Source: Bacillota bacterium (GTDB lineage: Bacteria > Bacillota > Clostridia > Christensenellales > UMGS416). From it: a DNA stretch of 42,008 nucleotides. Below the pieces are notes generated by a model. That model searched no databases, was not told where the DNA came from, and was given only the letters and a program-made list of their open reading frames with translations. How positions within the stretch are numbered: the first letter of the stretch is position 1; the number at the start of each line of letters is the position of its first letter. The stretch lies in assembly GCA_023409755.1 (NCBI GenBank), contig JAEYRA010000035.1:1-42008 (forward strand), written 5' to 3'. This document shows, in pieces, positions 16,245-22,590 of this stretch. The position numbers and the translations under genes are program-made.

Positions 16245-16288
16245 TAAACCGAACGATATTTTTAGCTCCGTTCAGAATGTTCGTACAT
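16245..16288 (-). promoter_or_regulatory. PurR-type box pair (inverted PurBoxes)
   Basis: Reading in the direction of transcription there is ATGTACGAACATT (16276-16288), about 18 nt, then the inverted ATCGTTCGGTTTA (16245-16257), 13 nt before the -35. Each matches the Bacillus PurBox consensus AWWWCCGAACWWT at about 11 of 13 positions. Orientation, spacing (16-17 nt in Bacillus for slightly longer boxes) and place relative to TTGACA match the B. subtilis pur control regions. Repression relieved by PRPP is the expected behaviour if a PurR exists in this genome. Confidence 0.7.
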
Positions 16289-16299
16289 TTGGTCCGCTT

Positions 16300-17340
16300 T
16301 CAACAGCTCCTGACGCCGGGTAGAGCCGCTATGGCAGCCTCAATTTCCTCCCGCCACACCGGGTCATCCGCCGTTGCCAGCGCTGCGCGCAGGGCTTGGG
16401 CAGCGCCTGGCCCGCCCAACCTGCCCAAAGCCCAGGCCGCATGCACGCGAACGGGCAGCGCCAGTTCGCCCAGCAGCGGCGTGAGCAGCGGCACATACCG
16501 CCGGTCGCCGCTGTTACCGGCGCACAGCGCCGCCTGGGCCATCAGGCGCCCCCGGCGGGCATAGTTCGTGCCAATCACCGCTGCCAGCCGTTCACGCTGC
16601 GCGGCATCGCCCCGCAGCAGTCCCTCCAGGTCGCAGTCTGCCGCCAGTGTCTCAGGCACGGGCTCCTCCTCGGCATAGCAGTGCGGGCAGGCATGCTGGC
16701 ACTCGGTGCAGCCGATGAGCCGCATGCCCATGGCCCGGCGCAGATGCCGGGGCACCGGGTCGGGGGAGCCCATCTGCACCCGCAAGCAGCGATCCCAGTG
16801 GAACTGCCCGCCTTCCAGGGCGTTGGTGGGGCAAGCCGCCACACACAGCCCGCAGCCCCTGCAGGGTACCCAAGGGTGGTCGTCCCCCTCCGGCGGCAGG
16901 TCGGTCACCAAGAGCTGTAGGCACACCAAAACCCCCAGCGCATGGTGGATGAACTGGGTGTTCTGCCCCTGGCAGCCCAACCCCGCGCGCACCGCCGCTG
17001 CCTTGTGGGGCAGGTTCGGGTGGGCCGCGGCCCGCACGCCGCGCTCCCCCAGCCACCGGGCCAGCGCAGCCGCCTGGGCGTAGCCGTCGTTGGAGTTGGC
17101 GTAGTAGTGCGCCACCTGCGCCGCACCTTTGTGCCAGGGCACAAATCGCCCATACCGACGTACCAGCACCACAAGGGAACGTGCCTCGGGCAGGAAGTCC
17201 GCCGGGTTGGTCTGCACGCGGGCGCTCACAAAGGGTTGCCCCTCGGCGTCGCCAAAAGGCGTTGCCGAACAGACCCCGAGGTCCTCAAACCCCAGCACCA
17301 GTGCCTGTTGGCGCACTTCGTTCCAGTCGGGCAGTCTCAC
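16300..17340 (-). CDS. QueG-like iron-sulfur protein with C-terminal HEAT-type repeats
   Basis: A 346-residue protein resembling epoxyqueuosine reductase (QueG), which completes queuosine synthesis in tRNA using cobalamin and two 4Fe-4S clusters. Cluster cysteines are CRGCGLCVAACP (160, 163, 166, 170), Cys185 and CTECQHACP (211, 214, 218). The end (about 265-345; VRVHAAWALGRLGGPGAAQALRAAL) is HEAT/PBS-lyase-like, as in QueG. The QueG active-site pattern GRDYH is replaced by NSNDGY, so the general acid Asp may be kept but the context differs; it could be a paralog with another substrate. The GTG start at 17340 is preferred over TTG at 17346 because GGAGGG lies 7 nt before it. Confidence 0.75.
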   Translation of the reverse strand: MRLPDWNEVRQQALVLGFEDLGVCSATPFGDAEGQPFVSARVQTNPADFLPEARSLVVLVRRYGRFVPWHKGAAQVAHYYANSNDGYAQAAALARWLGERGVRAAAHPNLPHKAAAVRAGLGCQGQNTQFIHHALGVLVCLQLLVTDLPPEGDDHPWVPCRGCGLCVAACPTNALEGGQFHWDRCLRVQMGSPDPVPRHLRRAMGMRLIGCTECQHACPHCYAEEEPVPETLAADCDLEGLLRGDAAQRERLAAVIGTNYARRGRLMAQAALCAGNSGDRRYVPLLTPLLGELALPVRVHAAWALGRLGGPGAAQALRAALATADDPVWREEIEAAIAALPGVRSC

Positions 17341-17407
17341 ACCCAATCCCTCCCCCGCATACCCTGTGAGTAGGCCGTTCCAATGCAGCCAAAAGGAGGG
17401 TTCTCAC

Positions 17408-17593
17408 ATGGGATGTGGCAATAACGAAAATGTGCTCGGTGAAAGCACCGACAACACCAGCTTGTTGTTCTTCTTCCTCCTCCTCGTTGTCCTGTTCTGC
17501 AACTGCGGGATGTTTGAGGAGAGCGGGGACAGCCTTCTGTTCTTCTTCCTGTTGCTGGTTGTGATCTTCTGCAACTGCGACATGATGAACTGA
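17408..17593 (+). CDS. Tiny duplicated hydrophobic CNC-motif protein (possible spore or envelope peptide)
   Basis: A 61-residue protein with AAGGAGGG 7 nt before ATG 17408. It is built from an N-terminal polar part (MGCGNNENVLGESTDNT) and two near-identical units SLLFFFLLLVVLFCNC (18-33) and SLLFFFLLLVVIFCNC (42-57), joined by GMFEESGD. The two DNA copies differ at several silent positions but at only one amino acid, so the repeat is under protein-level constraint. Each unit could span or insert into a membrane with the CNC pair at its end. Short Gly/Cys/Phe-rich membrane peptides of this kind occur among Firmicute sporulation proteins; CATACCCT at 17358 faintly resembles a sporulation -10. 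Function unknown. Confidence 0.75.
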   Translation: MGCGNNENVLGESTDNTSLLFFFLLLVVLFCNCGMFEESGDSLLFFFLLLVVIFCNCDMMN

Positions 17594-17619
17594 AGCAGGC
17601 GAGCAGCACATACCGATGC

Positions 17620-17648
17620 AACAATGGCGGAGATTCTCCGCCATTGTT
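17620..17648. terminator. Hairpin between convergent genes (small protein and pspC)
   Basis: Perfect 12-bp arms AACAATGGCGGA (17620-17631) and TCCGCCATTGTT (17637-17648) around GATTC. T-runs are weak. Its place between convergent genes suggests a shared terminator. Confidence 0.65.
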
Positions 17649-17659
17649 CCGTTCGTCCC

Positions 17660-18052
17660 TTAGCGGTTCTGGTTGCGCAGGGCGTAGGCCAGCAGCAAGC
17701 CGCCGGCCGCCAGCAAGCCAATGGGGAACAGATACCGCCAAAGGCTGATGTGAAACACCGACTCCACAATGATGTAGAGCCCGGCGAAGATGAGAAGCCC
17801 CGCCAGCACCATGAGGGGCCTGCCGCCCTGAAGGCTGTGCCAGAAACGTTCGTCCCCCGGCGCGCCGGCCGGCGGTTGCATCACCGCAGCCAGCACCACA
17901 TAGCCCACCGCGGCCAGGAACCACTGGCCAAAGAACAAAACAACCCACAACACCCGCATGAGCATGACATTCATGCCGATGTACTCCGCAAGGCCCGCAC
18001 ACACGCCAAACACCAATGTGTTCCGGGACCGCGCAAACCGACGTTCGTTCAT
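17660..18052 (-). CDS. PspC-domain membrane protein
   Basis: A 130-residue protein starting MNERRFARSRNTLVFGVCAGLAEYIG at 18052 with GGGAGGC 6 nt upstream. The N-terminal 60 residues are a PspC domain (R-S-R-x-x-x-V-F-G-V-C-A-G-L-A-E-Y), including the helix MRVLWVVLFFGQWFLAAVGYVVLAAV. Two more helices lie at about residues 79-97 and 106-124. Proteins with this domain take part in phage-shock or envelope-stress responses. The gene starts 29 nt after the GH18 gene and is probably cotranscribed with it. Confidence 0.88.
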   Translation of the reverse strand: MNERRFARSRNTLVFGVCAGLAEYIGMNVMLMRVLWVVLFFGQWFLAAVGYVVLAAVMQPPAGAPGDERFWHSLQGGRPLMVLAGLLIFAGLYIIVESVFHISLWRYLFPIGLLAAGGLLLAYALRNQNR

Positions 18053-18081
18053 GTTTCTGCCTCCCAACTCGTCTTCTGTAT

Positions 18082-19473
18082 TCATTCGGGGTTGAGCCCC
18101 GCTCCCAGCGCCTGCCACAGGGTGTCAGTGCCAAAGCCGCTGCGCCACACCGCCGCGCCGGCCACCCGGTTGTACCACAGCAGCCCGGCTTTCAGCTCAA
18201 TGGAGTCTGCGTCTTCGCAGTAGATGACGTGCAGCATGTCGTCGGTGGCCAGGAAGGCGTAGCGGGTCATGCCAAGCTCATCCTGCCAGGTGCCGCGGTC
18301 AATCCACCGCTCCACAGCCTGCTTCTTTCCGCCGCTGGCGTAGCTGCCGCTGCTCACCAGTTTGTCCAGTTGACTGGGCAGCATGGTGCGGCGGCCCTCG
18401 GCCTCGCTGTCCGCCGGCAGGGATCCGTCGCTGCCTGTCTGGTTGTCAAAAGTCAGGTCGGCCCCGTAGAAGGGGATGCCCAACAGCAGCTTCTCCGCCG
18501 GCACCTGATCCAACACGGCACGCAGGCGGCTGTGCACCCAATCAATGGGGGCCACCGGCCCTGGCTCGGTGCTGTCATAGGCCATCATCGCCACGAAGTC
18601 GGCAGTTTGCCCTAGTCCCTTGCGGTCGTAGCACTGCCACCAGTTGTTGGGGGCCTCCCGGTCCAGCGGCACGGTGACACACACCGAGACAATTTTACCC
18701 GCCGGCAACGCCTTCTTGGTAGCCGCAACGAGGGCGGTGAACGCCTCGGCGTCGTTGGGGTCCATCTTCTCAAAATCAAAGTTGATGCCGTCGAGTTGGT
18801 AGGCCTCCACCCAGTCCACCAGCCGCTGCAGGAAGGCGGCCTGCCGTTCCTCGTCGGTCACGATCTGCTTGGATAGGTCGGGGTCAAAGCTCACCACCAC
18901 GCCCCACACCTCGGCATCCCCTTCGTGTGCCTTGGCCACATACTGCTCCGGCTGCCAGCCGGTGATCTTCTTCTCCGACAGGTGCGCGAGATCGACCACC
19001 TCGGCCCCGTCGTCGCTGTCCTGCACATAGAACCACGTGGGGGCCAGCACATCCACGCCATGGGGCACAGACTCCAGCGTCAGCGGCCGGTAATCCCACG
19101 CCATGGCAATGGGGTCGGCCTCCGCAGCCCTGGGGATGCGGGTGTTGCCATAATCAACGCCGGTGGTCTTCCACGGCACGCGCTGGGGGCGGACCCCCGC
19201 GGCGTTCAGATACAGCGCCACCCACGAGAAGGGGGACGTGCGCAGGTAGGTGTTGCCATAGGACAGCGCACGGCTGGCGTCCGTCCCCACGGCGGCCCAG
19301 GCCGTCACCGACCGGCCCGCCAGACTGGCCGGTGCGAGCGCCAGTGCCACTATCGCCAGCGCATAGAACGCCAACACTGCCGTCGCCAGCAGGTTCTGCC
19401 CTTTGCTGAGGGGTAACCGTCGTTTGGGGGTACCGGCAGCGCCGGCCTTCCGAACCCGTCTTTTGCCTCTCAT
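18082..19473 (-). CDS. Membrane-anchored glycoside hydrolase family 18 protein
   Basis: A 463-residue protein starting MRGKRRVRKAGAAG at 19473. A basic cytoplasmic tail and a helix at about residues 29-50 anchor the rest outside the membrane. The GH18 catalytic signature is LDGINFDFEKM, with Glu235 as acid/base; the DGxNxDFE form is that of the spore-cortex or cell-wall enzymes of the YaaH/SleL type rather than true chitinases. No LysM or SH3 domain is visible. YDSTEPGPVAPIDWV and LLLGIPFYG are further GH18 strands. It is likely to act on peptidoglycan. There is no ribosome binding site and the -10 box lies only 6 nt before the ATG, so translation may be leaderless. The pspC gene follows. Confidence 0.88.
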   Translation of the reverse strand: MRGKRRVRKAGAAGTPKRRLPLSKGQNLLATAVLAFYALAIVALALAPASLAGRSVTAWAAVGTDASRALSYGNTYLRTSPFSWVALYLNAAGVRPQRVPWKTTGVDYGNTRIPRAAEADPIAMAWDYRPLTLESVPHGVDVLAPTWFYVQDSDDGAEVVDLAHLSEKKITGWQPEQYVAKAHEGDAEVWGVVVSFDPDLSKQIVTDEERQAAFLQRLVDWVEAYQLDGINFDFEKMDPNDAEAFTALVAATKKALPAGKIVSVCVTVPLDREAPNNWWQCYDRKGLGQTADFVAMMAYDSTEPGPVAPIDWVHSRLRAVLDQVPAEKLLLGIPFYGADLTFDNQTGSDGSLPADSEAEGRRTMLPSQLDKLVSSGSYASGGKKQAVERWIDRGTWQDELGMTRYAFLATDDMLHVIYCEDADSIELKAGLLWYNRVAGAAVWRSGFGTDTLWQALGAGLNPE

Positions 19474-19479
19474 GGGCCC

Positions 19480-19485
19480 AGTATA
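19480..19485 (-). promoter_or_regulatory. Extended -10 promoter of the GH18 gene, predicting a leaderless mRNA
   Basis: Minus strand TGGTATACT gives a strong extended -10. Its end lies 6 nt before the ATG at 19473, so transcription is expected to start at or within a base or two of the start codon. The -35 (TTCCCA, 17-nt spacer) is weak. Confidence 0.6.
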
Positions 19486-19522
19486 CCAGATTTCACCTGC
19501 AATGGGAAACCCGGTGACCGGG

Positions 19523-19553
19523 GAAAACAAAAGGCCGCCCGGAACCGGACGGC
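19523..19553 (-). terminator. Rho-independent terminator of the FAH-yerC-pcrA-ligA-AIR operon
   Basis: Minus strand GCCGTCCGG pairs with CCGGGCGGC (19545-19553 with 19534-19542, one G-U) around a TT turn, then CTTTTGTTTTCC. It lies about 30 nt after the AIR synthase-like stop. Confidence 0.8.
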
Positions 19554-19584
19554 ACCCATAAACGGACAGCTGGCGGTTTGCCGG

Positions 19585-20580
19585 TCAGCCCTTGCCCCGC
19601 AGGAAGCGATAGAGTTCGTCGGCAGCAGGCGGGGCCAGGGGCTGTTCTTGCTCCCCCACCCGCAGCACCGAAGGGCCCTCCACAAACGTGCCGATGACGG
19701 CGGCCTCAATGCCCTTGGCGACCAACGACCGCACGATCTGCCGGCCGTTGACGGCGGCCATCAGCAGGCACCCGCTGGAGATGAGACGGTAGGGATCGAG
19801 CCCCGCACCCTCGCAGAGCTTGCGCGTCACCGCCAGCACCGGGATACGTTCCCGCTCCAACCGGATTCCGCAGCCCGAGGCCTCGGCCATCTCCCACGCC
19901 GCGCCCAGCACCCCGCCTTCGGTCACGTCGTGCATGGCCGTTACCGAAAGCTGGGAAGCGATGCGTCCCTCGGGTACAACGCTGATCTTATCGGCAAGCG
20001 ACCGGGCGAAAGCCAGTTCTTCGCTCGTCAGCCACTGCCCCACCTGCTCGGGGTAGTCGCTGGCCAGGATGGCAGTGCCCTCCAACCCTGCCCACTTGCT
20101 CAGCACCAGTTCATCACCGGGCCGTGCCCCCATGGCCGAGAACACCCGCCCATTGTCCGGCGCAAGGCCGATGGCCGTGGACGAGAGCACCACCCGGGTC
20201 ACAGCGTCGGTGTACTCGGTGTGGCCGCCCAGAATCTCGATGTGCAGTCGGGCGGACTCCTCCTGCGCCTGGGCCACGAGTTCGGTCAGGCGCGCGGGCG
20301 GGGTGCCAGGCGGGGCCAGAATGGTCAGCAGAAGGCCCACCGGTTCGGCGCCGGCGGCAGCAACATCGTTGGCGGAAACGTGCACCGCCAGCCGCCCCGC
20401 ATCGGCCGCAGCAGCGGTGATGGGGTCGGACGAAAACACGCAGACCCGCCCGCCGGTGCGGATGGCCCCGCAATCCACCCCCACACCGGGACGCAACAGT
20501 ACATCACCCCGGTTCGGGGTGATGCCGCTCAATATGATGGACTTCAATTCCTCGTTGGTCAGCTTTCCGATGCCATCCAT
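19585..20580 (-). CDS. AIR synthase-related protein (PurM/HypE superfamily)
   Basis: A 331-residue protein of the PurM/HypE/ThiL/SelD ATP-binding fold. Visible family motifs are HVSANDVAAAGAEPVGLLLT (substrate and ATP loop), an N-terminal half ending near GGHTEYTDAV, and MHDVTEGGVLGAAWEMAEAS in the C-terminal half, the usual D-x-T-EGG-hG motif. HypE would need a conserved C-terminal cysteine; the protein ends FLRGKG, so it is not HypE. Its reaction is unknown; ATP-dependent activation of a small substrate is the family theme. ATG 20580 overlaps the 3' end of ligA by 22 nt, so the two are translationally linked. Confidence 0.82.
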   Translation of the reverse strand: MDGIGKLTNEELKSIILSGITPNRGDVLLRPGVGVDCGAIRTGGRVCVFSSDPITAAAADAGRLAVHVSANDVAAAGAEPVGLLLTILAPPGTPPARLTELVAQAQEESARLHIEILGGHTEYTDAVTRVVLSSTAIGLAPDNGRVFSAMGARPGDELVLSKWAGLEGTAILASDYPEQVGQWLTSEELAFARSLADKISVVPEGRIASQLSVTAMHDVTEGGVLGAAWEMAEASGCGIRLERERIPVLAVTRKLCEGAGLDPYRLISSGCLLMAAVNGRQIVRSLVAKGIEAAVIGTFVEGPSVLRVGEQEQPLAPPAADELYRFLRGKG

Positions 20581-22574
20581 GGATCCTCGCCAATCCTCTG
20601 CAAAAACTCCTCTTCCGTGAGGCAGGGTATGCCCAGCTCCTGGGCTTTGTCATACTTGCTGCCGGGGTCGGCCCCCAGCAGGACGAAACTCGTCTTGCCA
20701 GAGACGCTGCCGCTGGCCCGGCCACCGTGCTTCTCAATGAGAGCCTGAGCTTCCTTGCGCCCCAGGTGGGGCAGCGTGCCGGTGATGACGACCGTCTGGC
20801 CCGTCAGCACCCCGCCCTGGGGTTGGGCCTCAGCCTCCTGCGGCTGCACACCGGCGGCAAAGAGACGCTCCAGGGTGTCGCGGGTGTGGGCGTCAGCAAA
20901 GAAGTCCACAACCGACCGGGCGACGGCGTCCCCCACATCCCGGATCCGAATCAACTCATCATAGCTGGCCTGCCTGATTTTGTCAAACGAACCGAAGTGG
21001 CGCGCCATGTCCCGGGCGGTTTTCTCGCCAACCCCGGGGATGCCCAGGCCAAAGAGGAACCGCTCCAACGGCACATGACGGCTGCGGTCGATGGCCGCCA
21101 GCAGGTTGTCGGCTTTCTTCTGCTGGAAGCCCGGCAGCCCCAGAAGCTGCTCCCGCGTCAGGGTGTAAAGGTCGGCCACGTCCCGCATGTGCAGGGCCTC
21201 AAAGAGAGCCTCGGCGGTCTTGTCGCTGAAGGTCTCAATGTCCATGGCGTTGCGGGAAGCATAGTGCACCAACCGTGACACGGCCTGCGGCAGGCAGGAT
21301 AGGCCATTGGGGCAGAAGAGGTTGGGCCCGATGGGCACAACGGCACTGCCGCAGGCCGGGCACCGGTCGGGCTTGGCGGGCTCGGTGGTCGTGAGCGTCT
21401 CATCCTCCACACTGCCCATGATCTCGGGAATGACGTCGTTGCTGCGGCGAATCCACACCCGCCCGCCGACCTTCACGCCCTTGCGGCAGATGTCCTCCCA
21501 GTTGTTGAGGGTGGCGCGCCGTACAGTGACGCCGGCGATGTCCACCGGGTCAAGCTCGGCCACCGGCGTGAGCTTGCCGGTACGGCCCGCGTCCCACAAG
21601 ATGTCCCGCAGGATCGTCGTACTCTCCTCTGCCTTGAACTTCCAGGCCACCGCCCAGCGGGGGAAGCGGTTGGTAAAACCCAGTGCCTCCCGCGTGCGGA
21701 AGTCAAGGATCTTCACGACCATGCCGTCGATGAGGTAATCGAGGCCCTCACGGCTCCCCTCATCCTCGGCAATGACCTCCAGCACCTCATCCACCGTGCG
21801 GCAGACCTTGAGGAACGGGTTGCAGGGCAACTTGTTGCGGCGGATGAACTCAATCATCTCCACATGGTCGTGCAGGGTGTGCCCCTCCAGGAACCCGACG
21901 TTGTAGAAGAAGGCGCTCAAGTGCCGCTGGGCCGTTACCTTGGGGTCCAGGTTGCGCAGGGCCCCGGCCGCGCCGTTGCGGGCGTTCTTCAGGGGCTCGG
22001 CGGCGGTCTCGTTGTATCGTGCCAGCTCTGAGAGCTTCATGATGCACTCGCCCTGCACCTCCATGCGGCCCTCAAAGGGCACCCGCAAAGGCACACCACG
22101 AATGGTCTTGACCTGCTCCAAAATGACCTCGCCGACCTCACCGTTGCCGCGGGTGGCGGCCTGGGTGAGGACTCCGCCCTCGTAGGTCAGATTGACCGTC
22201 AGGCCGTCAAACTTCCGCTCCACACTGAAGGCGAGAGGCGGCAGCTCCTCACCGTTGGCGGTCTGCCAATCCTCCCGCAGGCGGGCGGCGCGGTCGGCCC
22301 AGGCACGCAGGTCCTCGGCGGTGCGCACCTTGTCCAGGCTCCAGAGCGGTGCCAGATGCCGGTGCTGGGCAAAGACCGTCAGAGGCTCGCCGCCCACCCG
22401 CTGGGTGGGCGAATGGGGCAGCGCCGTGCCGGTCTCAGCCTCCAACGCCAACAGTTCGTCGTATAGCGCGTCGTACTCACTGTCCGACACCTTGGGCTCG
22501 TCCAGCACGTAATACCGGTAGGCCAGGTCGTTGAGGAGATCGGTGAGCTCCTCCATCCTCTGCCGTTTGTCCAT
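20559..22574 (-). CDS. ligA: NAD-dependent DNA ligase LigA
   Basis: A 671-residue ligase that seals nicks using NAD. The start MDKRQRMEEL at 22574 has AGGAGGC 6 nt upstream. Domains in order: Ia NAD-binding (YYVLDEPKVSDSEYD), adenylation domain with nucleophile Lys121 in KFDG, OB-fold, four-cysteine zinc finger (CPACGS and CPNGLSC), helix-hairpin-helix region (LPGFQQKKADNLL, GIPGVGEKTARDMA) and a C-terminal BRCT domain (TGQTVVITGTLPHLGR). Length is standard. It is preceded by pcrA with a 16-nt gap and overlaps the AIR synthase-like gene at its end. Confidence 0.98.
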   Translation of the reverse strand: MDKRQRMEELTDLLNDLAYRYYVLDEPKVSDSEYDALYDELLALEAETGTALPHSPTQRVGGEPLTVFAQHRHLAPLWSLDKVRTAEDLRAWADRAARLREDWQTANGEELPPLAFSVERKFDGLTVNLTYEGGVLTQAATRGNGEVGEVILEQVKTIRGVPLRVPFEGRMEVQGECIMKLSELARYNETAAEPLKNARNGAAGALRNLDPKVTAQRHLSAFFYNVGFLEGHTLHDHVEMIEFIRRNKLPCNPFLKVCRTVDEVLEVIAEDEGSREGLDYLIDGMVVKILDFRTREALGFTNRFPRWAVAWKFKAEESTTILRDILWDAGRTGKLTPVAELDPVDIAGVTVRRATLNNWEDICRKGVKVGGRVWIRRSNDVIPEIMGSVEDETLTTTEPAKPDRCPACGSAVVPIGPNLFCPNGLSCLPQAVSRLVHYASRNAMDIETFSDKTAEALFEALHMRDVADLYTLTREQLLGLPGFQQKKADNLLAAIDRSRHVPLERFLFGLGIPGVGEKTARDMARHFGSFDKIRQASYDELIRIRDVGDAVARSVVDFFADAHTRDTLERLFAAGVQPQEAEAQPQGGVLTGQTVVITGTLPHLGRKEAQALIEKHGGRASGSVSGKTSFVLLGADPGSKYDKAQELGIPCLTEEEFLQRIGEDPWMASES

Positions 22575-22590
22575 CTCAGCCTCCTGCGGG

